Shown here piece by piece: positions 48,762 to 56,450 of a stretch of DNA of 64,000 bases. The notes beneath the pieces are model-generated. The model saw nothing but the letters and a program-made list of their open reading frames with translations. It searched no databases and had not been told where the DNA came from. The stretch spans positions 3,998,501-4,062,500 of the forward strand of contig NZ_LT629784.1 in the NCBI RefSeq assembly GCF_900105595.1, given 5' to 3'. Both the position numbers and the translations under genes were made by a program. How positions within the stretch are numbered: position 1 is the first letter of the stretch; the number at the start of each line of letters is the position of its first letter. Origin of the DNA: Stappia sp. ES.058. Its GTDB lineage: Bacteria > Pseudomonadota > Alphaproteobacteria > Rhizobiales > Stappiaceae.

Positions 48762-49873
48762 GGGGCGGCCTCCTCACCGTTTTCGTCCAGCACCGCGGCA
48801 TTGGCGATGTCTTGCTTGTCGAGCGCATTGGCAGCCCTCCACTCGGAGGGCGTTGCCGCGCTGGGAAAAACGGTGGCGACCACGGTATCGGGACCGAGTT
48901 CGCGCGCGAGCTTTCGCGCGGCCAGCCAGTTCGCGCCTGCTGAAGATCCGATGCGCAGTCCGCACTGGGCGTTGAGAAGACGGATTCCGGCGAGGGAATC
49001 GGGAAAGCGTACGGTCAGTTTGCGGGCGAGCCGGCTTTCGTGATCGGCGACGAACGGCTGCTTGCGCCCGCTGCCCAGTCCGCCTGAGCCGGCGTATTTC
49101 GGCAATCCGTTGGGCGGGGCTTCGCTGGCATAGGGCAATTCGGCCGGAGTGACGGCGACCATCCTCACCTGCGGATAAATCCTCCGGAGCGCCGAATGAA
49201 CGCCGACGAGCGTTCCTCCGGTGCCGATCGAGGCGACAAAGGCGTCGACGGAAGAAATCCCCCAATCGTCAATATCTTGCAGCTGCCGGGCGAACTCCGC
49301 ACCAGTGCCGGTCTCATGGATCCTCAGGTTCGCGCGGTTCACGTGCTGGTGGAGAAACGACCAGTCGGCATGGCGTTCAGCCATGCGGTATGCGGCTTCC
49401 ATCACCGCCCAGAACCCGAGGGCCTTGTCGACGATGTGGACCTTTGTCCCGAGGTCGCGCATCTCCGCGATTGCGGCCGGCGGCATGAAAGACGCCATGA
49501 TCAGCGTGTTCGCCAGGCCCAGGTCCGCGCACAGCCGCGAGAGCGACACGGCCAGGTTTCCGCCGCTGTATTCCAGAACCCGTATGGGGTTCGGCTCCCG
49601 CAACAGGAGATCGCAGATCAACGCAAAGGCGGTTCGGTCCTTGATCGATCCGGTTGGATTGAACCATTCGCATTTGGCGATGATGCGCGCCTCGCCGGGG
49701 ATGCGGGGCAGGCAAACGACCGGGGTATTGCCGAGCCGGGCGGCGAAGGCGGCAAGCGCCGGGTGCCGCGCCAGGAGATTGGCACGGTCGCCAGCGTCTT
49801 GGTCGCCAGTGTTTTGGTCCCCGGTGTCTTGGTCGCTGGTCCGATGGACCGGGCGTGTCTGTGTGGCTGGCAT
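48758..49873 (-). CDS. PLP-dependent cysteine synthase-like enzyme
   Basis: Fold type II PLP enzyme of 371 aa. The Schiff-base lysine lies in NPTGSIKDRTA, the carboxylate loop in EYSGGNLAVSL (altered from the usual TSGNTG), and the phosphate loop in IGTGGTLVGV. Relatives make cysteine, cyanoalanine or 2,3-diaminopropionate by beta-replacement on a serine derivative. The first 40 residues carry a short repeat rich in Asp and Gln (DQDTGDQNTGDQDAGD). ATG at 49873, 2 bases after the SUMF1-like stop; its own stop overlaps ribA. It may supply an unusual amino acid to the two ATP-grasp ligases (inference). Confidence 0.85.
   Translation of the reverse strand: MPATQTRPVHRTSDQDTGDQNTGDQDAGDRANLLARHPALAAFAARLGNTPVVCLPRIPGEARIIAKCEWFNPTGSIKDRTAFALICDLLLREPNPIRVLEYSGGNLAVSLSRLCADLGLANTLIMASFMPPAAIAEMRDLGTKVHIVDKALGFWAVMEAAYRMAERHADWSFLHQHVNRANLRIHETGTGAEFARQLQDIDDWGISSVDAFVASIGTGGTLVGVHSALRRIYPQVRMVAVTPAELPYASEAPPNGLPKYAGSGGLGSGRKQPFVADHESRLARKLTVRFPDSLAGIRLLNAQCGLRIGSSAGANWLAARKLARELGPDTVVATVFPSAATPSEWRAANALDKQDIANAAVLDENGEEAAP
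49790..49834. repeat. Three 15-bp tandem repeats within the PLP enzyme gene
   Basis: Units GCCAGCGTCTTGGTC, GCCAGTGTTTTGGTC and CCCGGTGTCTTGGTC. On the coding strand each encodes five residues of an Asp-Gln/Gly repeat near the N-terminus. In frame, so copy-number change would lengthen or shorten a linker without breaking the gene. Confidence 0.75.
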
Positions 49874-49875
49874 GT

Positions 49876-50919
49876 TCACGACACATCCTCCGCCAGCCGA
49901 AATCCGATCGCATAGAGCGGGCGCGGATAAAGCCCGTGGCGGCGTCGGCACCGCGCCAGGTCGCGAAACCGCGAGAACCCGCCGCCTCTTGCCACCGCGT
50001 AGCCCGCCGGCCAGACAAGCGCCAGATCGTCGGCGATTTCGGTCCCGCCAGGGTAGGGAGCGTAGTGTCCCGCGACATACTCCTCGACATTTCCGGCCAT
50101 GTCGTCGAGTCCGAACGGGCTGCGCCCCTGCGGATAGATGCCGATCGGCACGGAGGTCAAAAGACCGGATTCGATCGTATTGGCACACTCGGAATTGAAG
50201 GTTTGTCCCCAGGGGAATTCCAATGCCTGCGGCCCCCCGGCGGCGTGTTCCCATTCCGCCTCATCGGGAAGCCGGAACTTGCGGCCGGTACGCTGCGCCA
50301 GCCATAGCGCATAGGTGGCGGCTGCTTCCGCCGTGACGGTGTAAACAGGGTGATTGCCGCGATCCGATGGATAGCGGCCGAGTGGCCAGCTCGTCGGCAA
50401 CTCGCCATAGCCGCTGTCTTGTAGAAAATCACGATACTCGCGGTTGGTGACCGGATAGCGGGCGATACGGTGCCGCGCCAGCCTGCGCAGATGGCGCGGG
50501 CACTCCTTCTCGATCCAGGACCGTTCAAGGAAAAGGTCGTCGAAACGCGAGATGACGTCATCGACCTGATCCGGATCGAGACCGACAGGTACCTCGCCCC
50601 CCGCAACTTCGATCATCTCCGGTATCTCCGATACGACGCGCGGATCGCCAAGCATGTTGAGCCGTGTCGCCGCGCCCAGACGATCCGCGAGGTCGCGGGC
50701 CGGATCCGCAATGATGTCGAGCAGATCCTGCCTGGACGACGACATGAAACCTTCGGCCAGGCTCAAGTGGTCCGGAAGCCGGGCGGCGACAAAGGCGTCC
50801 GGATAGCCCATTGCCGCGCGGTCGCTCGCCGAGGTCGGATGCGCCAGTGGTGCAAGCGGCCGAAACGGCGGAGCGGCGTCATCGACCGTCCGCAACAGGG
50901 AGGTCTGTGGCGCGGTCAT
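49876..50919 (-). CDS. SUMF1/formylglycine-enzyme-fold protein (ToxD-like)
   Basis: 347 aa: a helical N-terminal part (about 1-120; HEAT-like LADRLGAATRLNMLGDPRV) and a SUMF1/EgtB-type domain (about 135-345; RYPVTNREYRDFLQDSG, FRLPDEAEWEHAAGG, DMAGNVEEYVAG, IGFRLAEDV). Where formylglycine-generating enzymes have two catalytic cysteines, this protein has FSRFRDLARCRRRHG, with neither at the aligned place, so it cannot be a standard FGE. Start ATG at 50919 overlaps the RibD-like stop as ATGA. The fold fits ToxD of toxoflavin operons as I recall them; its chemistry there is not settled to my knowledge. Confidence 0.85.
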   Translation of the reverse strand: MTAPQTSLLRTVDDAAPPFRPLAPLAHPTSASDRAAMGYPDAFVAARLPDHLSLAEGFMSSSRQDLLDIIADPARDLADRLGAATRLNMLGDPRVVSEIPEMIEVAGGEVPVGLDPDQVDDVISRFDDLFLERSWIEKECPRHLRRLARHRIARYPVTNREYRDFLQDSGYGELPTSWPLGRYPSDRGNHPVYTVTAEAAATYALWLAQRTGRKFRLPDEAEWEHAAGGPQALEFPWGQTFNSECANTIESGLLTSVPIGIYPQGRSPFGLDDMAGNVEEYVAGHYAPYPGGTEIADDLALVWPAGYAVARGGGFSRFRDLARCRRRHGLYPRPLYAIGFRLAEDVS

Positions 50920-51833
50920 GAGCGAGTCCCCATGGCCGGGGTGTGGTGCACGCCCGGCAAACGGCCGCCGGCAAGGGCGCCCGACAAGGGCGCGGGCGCG
51001 TCGGACGGGCCTCCCGGGCGCAGGGCCTCCGTTGAACCGCAATCGGTTTCACCTGCCAGATCGGCCATGATCGAGCGTTCGGCCTCGATGAGCACGTCGT
51101 TGTGTCCGGCGTCGCCAAGATGTGTGAGGAGATCGTCCAGGCGAGAGAAGGCGCAGGTTGGCGGGATCTGGGCGCCCAGGGAATTGTGCAGCGAACGCAG
51201 GCAGAGCGGTTTGCCGCCGCGGGCTGAATGCAGAAGAAATTGGGGCGGGCGGGCGTTATCCGGCTCGCGATGCGGTGTGGCCGCAAGCACCAGATCGTGG
51301 TTTGCACGCAGGGCTTTAAGTCCGTCGTCCGCCTCGTCCCGAGGGGCGGTATCCCTGTCGTGAAACAAAAGACAGGCCAAGGCCCGGTTCCGGGTGATCC
51401 GGCTGAGAAAACCGGCCAGGGCGTCTCTTGCGTGGTCACAAAGAAGACCGGTCTCCACCTCGATGCCGGCGGTCCGCAGTTTTTCGATTCCCCGCCCCGA
51501 AACGCGGGGATCCGGATCGAAGGCCAAGGCAACGACCACGCGCTTGATGTCGGCAGCGATGATGGCATCGGCGCAAGGCGGGGATCGCCCGATGTGGGCA
51601 CAGGGCTCGAGCGTGACATAGAGCGTCGCCCCCCGCGACTTTGTCCCCGCTGCCGCGAGCGCCATCGCTTCCGCGTGCGGCCGCCCGCCGGGTTGCGTGG
51701 CCCCCTCGCCGAGAATGCGGTCATTCTTCGCGATCACGCAGCCGATTGCGGGATTCGGGGCCGTGGTCCCGCGGGCCGCGGCGCCAAGCGCCAGGGCCCG
51801 TTTCATCATCAGTGTGTCGATCTGGGTGGTCAC
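50916..51833 (-). CDS. RibD-like pyrimidine deaminase with degenerate reductase domain (ToxE-like)
   Basis: 305 aa from a GTG at 51833 with GAGGG upstream. The N-terminal deaminase (about 1-145) is complete: NPAIGCVI, zinc site HAE (His53, Glu55) and PCAHIGRSPPC (Cys78, Cys87), with the same spacing as E. coli RibD. It would deaminate the RibA product. The C-terminal half (about 150-305) aligns only loosely with the RibD reductase, and the Lys-x-SLDG-type substrate motif is gone. A standard riboflavin enzyme would keep both activities. Coupled by ATGA to the SUMF1-like gene. The loss of reduction would steer the intermediate away from riboflavin. Confidence 0.87.
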   Translation of the reverse strand: MTTQIDTLMMKRALALGAAARGTTAPNPAIGCVIAKNDRILGEGATQPGGRPHAEAMALAAAGTKSRGATLYVTLEPCAHIGRSPPCADAIIAADIKRVVVALAFDPDPRVSGRGIEKLRTAGIEVETGLLCDHARDALAGFLSRITRNRALACLLFHDRDTAPRDEADDGLKALRANHDLVLAATPHREPDNARPPQFLLHSARGGKPLCLRSLHNSLGAQIPPTCAFSRLDDLLTHLGDAGHNDVLIEAERSIMADLAGETDCGSTEALRPGGPSDAPAPLSGALAGGRLPGVHHTPAMGTRS

Positions 51834-51884
51834 GCCGGAAACCCTCGGCTGCAATCGAGGAAACTGCCAATGAAGAGACGAGAT

Positions 51885-51913
51885 ATGATTACGCAACCTA
51901 AAAGTGCAGTCAA
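51885..51913 (-). promoter_or_regulatory. Candidate internal promoter of the biosynthetic cluster
   Basis: On the reverse strand TTGACT (51913-51908), 17 bases, then AATCAT (51890-51885). It lies in the only sizeable gap (91 bases) within the cluster's second half, just after the ATP-grasp stop and about 45 bases before the RibD-like start. It could drive the five core genes separately. Confidence 0.4.
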
Positions 51914-51924
51914 ATATTTTATCG

Positions 51925-53220
51925 TTACTTACGTGCATTTTCCGTTTGCGGAGGCAGGGGGCGCTGGGCAACGACGGCACTGGGAACCGGTGTGCAAAGG
52001 ACCTTTATGCGTGAAAGCGCGGTCTCCAGATTGTCGCGCAAGGCGCACTCGCGCGCATTGGTGATGATCACGAAAGCATGCCTGGAGTAGGAATCTTGTG
52101 TCGGCGGTGCCATCGCGCCGCTTTGAAACAGCAGCCTGCTTTCCACCAGGCCGGGGATTTCGTGGATTGAGCTGTCAACGGATGCGGTGGAAACGCGACC
52201 GCCATCCCCGCAAACATAACCAATGGCGGCCAAGCGCACTGCCGGCACCGTTTCGGGTAGACTTGCGGGTCGCCCGACAAGAGCGGTGAAGCCGATCTCG
52301 ATCGGGTCGATGCCGAGTGCGAGTTCCATCAAGCGCCAGATACGGTCGCCTGCCGGCCGGGCGTGGGTTTCGATCAGATGCGCGATACCCTCGTCGACCT
52401 TGATTTCGGTGTGGCACAGCCCCTGCGTGATCCCGAGGGTGTCGAGAAGACGAAAGACCCTGGCGCGGATATCGACCAGAACGGTGTCTGTCAGGCGTGC
52501 GGGAAACAGGTGACCTTCCTCGACGAAATACGGTGCGCGCGGGGGATTGAGCTTTTCGGTCACACCGAGCAGGTGATGATGTCCGTTCAGTGACAGGGTT
52601 TCTACACTGTACTCCGCACCCTCGACGAAGCGTTCCACGATCAGCCCGTCGGCAAGGCCTGCGTCCGTATGGGTTGCAAGAACGGCCTCGACGTTTTCAC
52701 GCGAGACGAGGCGCACGTTGAGGCTGCCCCGCCCGGATGCCGGTTTGACGATGACCGGTTTGCCCGACGCCGCGCACAGCCTTGCAACGGCGGCGCGCAC
52801 TTCGGCCCTGTCGTATGCCGCAGCCCACGCTACGGTATCGAGCGGACCGTTGCTCAACGCCCGGCGCATGGAAATCTTGTTTCTGGTCAGACTCACGGAC
52901 GCCCGGCTGTTTCCCGCAATGCCAAGGGCGTCACGAATGCCGGCGGCGGCCATGCAATCGACATCGCGCACAGCGATGACCCCCGTGAAGGGGTGGGTTC
53001 GGTGCAGCGTCCGCGCCCGCTGGATGCAGGTGGTTTCGTCCTGCGTATCGATGGGCTGCACAATCCGGCATGCGTCCTGCAGCGCCGGGTCGATTTCGGT
53101 GGGATTGCCGTGGAAGAGCACAACCTCATCGGCGGCACGCAAGGCCTTTTCGACGATGGCCGGCCAGCCGCCCACAAGCAGGAGACGGGTGCGAGGCGCG
53201 TCGCGTCGTGCGTCCGTCAT
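51925..53220 (-). CDS. ATP-grasp ligase 2 of the biosynthetic cluster
   Basis: 431 aa. An N-terminal Rossmann-like region (LLLVGGWPAIVEKALRAAD) is followed by the ATP-grasp fold: PVIVKPASGRGSLNVRLV, the VERFVEGAEYSVET strand and a metal/phosphate region HTEIKVDEG ... LIETHARPAGD. This is the architecture of L-amino acid ligases and carnosine-synthase-like enzymes that make an amide from a carboxylate and an amine with ATP. The final ExNxR motif is altered (ETHAR), so the metal site should be checked. ATG overlaps the previous ligase stop as ATGA. Substrates unknown. Confidence 0.87.
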   Translation of the reverse strand: MTDARRDAPRTRLLLVGGWPAIVEKALRAADEVVLFHGNPTEIDPALQDACRIVQPIDTQDETTCIQRARTLHRTHPFTGVIAVRDVDCMAAAGIRDALGIAGNSRASVSLTRNKISMRRALSNGPLDTVAWAAAYDRAEVRAAVARLCAASGKPVIVKPASGRGSLNVRLVSRENVEAVLATHTDAGLADGLIVERFVEGAEYSVETLSLNGHHHLLGVTEKLNPPRAPYFVEEGHLFPARLTDTVLVDIRARVFRLLDTLGITQGLCHTEIKVDEGIAHLIETHARPAGDRIWRLMELALGIDPIEIGFTALVGRPASLPETVPAVRLAAIGYVCGDGGRVSTASVDSSIHEIPGLVESRLLFQSGAMAPPTQDSYSRHAFVIITNARECALRDNLETALSRIKVLCTPVPSAVVAQRPLPPQTENARK

Positions 53221-54461
53221 GAGGCATGCGCCTCCGCGAGTTCCTCCGCCCCCTGCGCCACGTGAAAGGTGAAGCGCTGTGAAATCTCCTCCAGCCGCTC
53301 GCGCACATGCCCTGGTGTATCGCCGCCGACGGAGAAGCGGGCGATCGACGCGCCACTCATGATGGGCGCGACGAGTTGCTGGCCTGGCTGGCAGAGGATC
53401 TCGGCGTGGGTGACCCAGTCATCAGTGAAGACGGAAAGTGGCGACACTTCTTGCAGCCTTCCGGCTCTCGGATAGATGGCGATCCATCCGCCGGCCGGAA
53501 AACGGGCTTCCGGTTTCAGCTCGACGGGCAATCCGACCTCAAGAAGGGCGCCGCATGCGCCTGTGTCGATGCCCCACAAGCCGGATACGCATTCGCTGAT
53601 TCCGCTCCCGCCTGGCCGCCCGGCAACCTCGCCGAAGTAAAGCTGCCCGTCCGGGGTAAGAAAACACTCCAGATGCGACACGCCGTTCCGCAAGGCGACC
53701 GCTTCGAGCGCCGATGCATTGAGTGCCAGGATACGCGCGGCGAGGGTGTCGTCGCGGACGGTCACGCCGCGCCGTGTCGCAAGATCGCGGAAGCGCAGCG
53801 GGTGGCCGATGTATTCGAAACACTCGGCGAAAACGACACGATCGCCCACCGTCACGGCTTCGACATGAAATTCCCGGTTTTCCAGATATTGCGCGGCAAG
53901 CTGGTCCTTCGCGCGGTTGCCGGCGACCTCGATCCGCTCTTCGAGTTCGCGACGTGTCTCGACGACATGGACGCCGGCCGACCCCATCCCGTCACGCGGC
54001 TTCACCACGATCCGTCCGTGACGGGCAAGCAGGTCACGCACGCGGTGGGTCTCGGCAAGGCAGACCTGTTCGGGAACGGGAATGCCCGCCGCTTGAACCT
54101 GATGCGCCATGGTGAGCTTGTCGCGAAGGGCAAATGCGGCATCGGGCCGACGGCCCGCAATCTTGTGGCGCACCCGAAATTCCGCGGCCGGCAGAATGTG
54201 ACGCTCGGACAATGCGACGACCCCGTCGAACGGGTGACGGGCGTGAAGCGCGTCGGCGATTGCCATCAGCCCGTTCAGATCGCGATCTGTATCGGCGATG
54301 TGGAGATCGAGCCCGCGAATGTCCGCAAAGCCTGCTTCATGCGCAGATTTGGTGATGACCGAAACGTGATGAAACTGCGCGGACGGCTGAAAGCGGCCCT
54401 CTGCGTCCCGGTAACGCGCGGCCCCGTCGCGATCGAGGATGAGTATGCGTCTGCGGGTCAT
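53217..54461 (-). CDS. ATP-grasp ligase 1 of the biosynthetic cluster
   Basis: 414 aa. N-terminal domain RILILDRDGAARYR, then ATP-grasp: RIVVKPRDGMGSAGVHVV, AAQYLENREFHVEAV and a GEVAGRPGGSGISECVSG region with the RPGG element of amino acid ligases. ATG at 54461 after GAGGAG; it overlaps the MFS stop as ATGA and its own stop overlaps the next ligase start. The two ligases are only distantly alike, so they probably act in sequence on different substrates rather than as a recent duplicate (inference). Confidence 0.88.
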   Translation of the reverse strand: MTRRRILILDRDGAARYRDAEGRFQPSAQFHHVSVITKSAHEAGFADIRGLDLHIADTDRDLNGLMAIADALHARHPFDGVVALSERHILPAAEFRVRHKIAGRRPDAAFALRDKLTMAHQVQAAGIPVPEQVCLAETHRVRDLLARHGRIVVKPRDGMGSAGVHVVETRRELEERIEVAGNRAKDQLAAQYLENREFHVEAVTVGDRVVFAECFEYIGHPLRFRDLATRRGVTVRDDTLAARILALNASALEAVALRNGVSHLECFLTPDGQLYFGEVAGRPGGSGISECVSGLWGIDTGACGALLEVGLPVELKPEARFPAGGWIAIYPRAGRLQEVSPLSVFTDDWVTHAEILCQPGQQLVAPIMSGASIARFSVGGDTPGHVRERLEEISQRFTFHVAQGAEELAEAHAS

Positions 54462-55723
54462 CGAGGGTGCTCCTCTTCTATGCGATTGGGATTCGGCTGT
54501 GCGGGGGCAGGCGTCGGGGCGCGACGGATGGTTGCCCGCACCCAAAGCCCGGCCAGGGCGATTGCCCCGAAGAGTGCGGCATAGACGCCGGCCAGCCAGA
54601 CGAAAGCGGACGCGTGCCCGGCGTCCTGCAACAGGAAGGCCCAGACGGGCGACAACACGACCACAACGATGCGGGTGACCAGGCTGATTGCCGAATTGAT
54701 GGTTGCGCGGAAGCGGTCGTCCACCGCGTCATTGACGATCACGGACCCGACGATGAGCACATAGGCGCGCAGGATCTCCATCAGGGCAATCGACACGACG
54801 GTCATCGCGATCCAGTCGAGTGCGCCCAGCAGAACGGAGACTTCCAGCAGAAGGAAGGCAAGGACCGCGAAACGGATCGGAGCGACCGCGACCAGAAAGC
54901 GTTTCACCAGATAACTTGCGCCCGCGCTCAAAAGGCCGGCGACGGCCGTTGCCGCCGCGGCGAACTCGAGAGCCGCGCCCATCTCCTTCCAGACGCCCTG
55001 GTAGGTGGTGATCGCAATCATCGGCATGAACAGCGCGACGACCATGACTGCCGCCGTGACGATGGCTGTGGCGTTTCCCTGTCCGGCGAGATGGCGCAAC
55101 CCGTCGCGGGCCATTCCAAGTCGTGAGCGTTTGGGGGTGGCTGCTGCCTGAGCCGGTGCGCGCACATGCTCCGGCAGGCGATACGACAGAAAAACGAGAA
55201 CTGCCGCGAATGCGCCGGCTGCGTTGAGCCAGCCGACCATGTCGAGCGACCATGTCGCGACCAGCCCGCCGAGCAGCGTCGAGGTGAACTGGGCGAGGCC
55301 GGCAAGTACGCCCATCTGGGCAAGCGCCCGGTGGCGCGCAGCCGGGTCGGCGTTGGCCTGCTCCATTTCGTAGACGATGGCAATGTTGGTGCCACTGTAG
55401 AAGCTCACACCGACACCGATGAGACCATAGGCGACCGCAAGCAGCGTGAATTGCGAACTCAAGGCGATGATCAGGCAGCCCACGAATTTCACCAGCGCCC
55501 CGATGATCAGCGCGCGACGGCGGCCGAAAAGGTCGGAAACCAGGCCGGAGGGGATTTCCGTCACGACGACGATCACGGAGACCATGTTCTTGATTAGGAA
55601 CACTTCGGCCAGGCTCAAACCGCGGTCGGCGTAGAAAAAGATGAGCACGCCCTGAAGAAATGCCAGGTTCCATATGAAATGTCCGAGGAAGAACTGGAAT
55701 TGCGGCCTACCGGTCATCCCCAA
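54458..55723 (-). CDS. MFS transporter, probable exporter of the cluster product
   Basis: 421 aa with about 12 hydrophobic segments. The inter-helix motif SGLVSDLFGRRRALIIGA (between TM2 and TM3) marks the major facilitator superfamily. The C-terminal tail is Pro-rich and hydrophilic. Start ATG at 55723, or two codons later. Its place inside the cluster and overlap with the first ligase gene point to export of the product and thereby self-protection. Classical toxoflavin clusters use an RND pump instead. Confidence 0.9.
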   Translation of the reverse strand: MGMTGRPQFQFFLGHFIWNLAFLQGVLIFFYADRGLSLAEVFLIKNMVSVIVVVTEIPSGLVSDLFGRRRALIIGALVKFVGCLIIALSSQFTLLAVAYGLIGVGVSFYSGTNIAIVYEMEQANADPAARHRALAQMGVLAGLAQFTSTLLGGLVATWSLDMVGWLNAAGAFAAVLVFLSYRLPEHVRAPAQAAATPKRSRLGMARDGLRHLAGQGNATAIVTAAVMVVALFMPMIAITTYQGVWKEMGAALEFAAAATAVAGLLSAGASYLVKRFLVAVAPIRFAVLAFLLLEVSVLLGALDWIAMTVVSIALMEILRAYVLIVGSVIVNDAVDDRFRATINSAISLVTRIVVVVLSPVWAFLLQDAGHASAFVWLAGVYAALFGAIALAGLWVRATIRRAPTPAPAQPNPNRIEEEHPR

Positions 55724-55771
55724 AGCCTCCGGATCGGCCGGTCCCTGTTCCCGGGACGCAGGCCGCCTGTG

Positions 55772-56437
55772 TCATTCGGCGTGCACCACGAGGCAATAGG
55801 GCGTTCCGTCCTCGCGCGGCACGCGCAGGGTTTCGCGCACGGTGAAACCGTGCTCGCCGAGGAAGGGGGCGACCCAGTCGAGTGAGGCGGTGCGGGCGAA
55901 ACGGCCGTCGCGCATCACCTGGATGCCGTCGTCTTCGATTTCCCGGTTGGTCTCAAAAAGCGAGAGGACGAATTTGCCACGCTCCGGTGTGACGAGCGTC
56001 CGGATCTTGTCGAGATAAAGCGGTTGAACATCCGGATGCTGATGATGGAAACAGCCGCTGTCGACAATCACGTCGAAGCAGTCCGTGAACGTGGCCTCCA
56101 TGAAGTCCCCGGCCTGGAATGCCAGCCGTCCGGCCCGGGTCTCGACCAGTCCCGCCCACAGGGGGTTCTCGATCAGGTCGACGCCCAGGGCCAGCGCGCC
56201 CCTGTCTGCGAAGAACGCCGTGAGTTCGCCCTGCCCGCAGCCGATGTCGAGCATGGAACGTGGCGCACTCGGCTGGCACAGTGCGTCATAGTAGTCCTCG
56301 ATCGCGCGAAGATTGCGATACCCACGCGTGCAGATCGGCTGCCCCGCGTAGAGGTCCGAATAATAACGCTGCAAGGATGTCATGTAGTCCTCGGGCGTCG
56401 AACGTGCGTCCTCTTCGATCGTCGTGCTCTTGGTCAT
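55772..56437 (-). CDS. Class I SAM-dependent methyltransferase
   Basis: 221 aa from the ATG at 56437. The SAM-binding motif MLDIGCGQGELTAFFADRG is followed by an acidic LGVDLIENP, then VIVDSGCFHHQHPD at motif IV, and the end reads YCLVVHAE. It may methylate the pathway heterocycle, as ToxA does twice in toxoflavin synthesis, though I cannot confirm homology to ToxA by eye. It lies 13 bases after the CmoA-like gene and 48 before the MFS gene. Confidence 0.87.
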   Translation of the reverse strand: MTKSTTIEEDARSTPEDYMTSLQRYYSDLYAGQPICTRGYRNLRAIEDYYDALCQPSAPRSMLDIGCGQGELTAFFADRGALALGVDLIENPLWAGLVETRAGRLAFQAGDFMEATFTDCFDVIVDSGCFHHQHPDVQPLYLDKIRTLVTPERGKFVLSLFETNREIEDDGIQVMRDGRFARTASLDWVAPFLGEHGFTVRETLRVPREDGTPYCLVVHAE

Positions 56438-56450
56438 GCGCCTGCCACCA

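Noticed and set aside
48088..48828. N-terminal extension of the WD40 gene to 812 aa
   Set aside because: This part is the out-of-frame image of ribA; the ATG at 48087 coupled to the ribA stop is the sensible start.
49874..50254. N-terminal extension of the PLP enzyme to 498 aa
   Set aside because: The extension is the shadow of the SUMF1-like gene; the ATG at 49873 begins the true protein.
49876..50919. SUMF1-like protein as activator of the nearby sulfatase (44633-46336)
   Set aside because: Both formylglycine-enzyme cysteines are absent, the sulfatase loop lacks the proline, and the genes are on opposite strands in different units.
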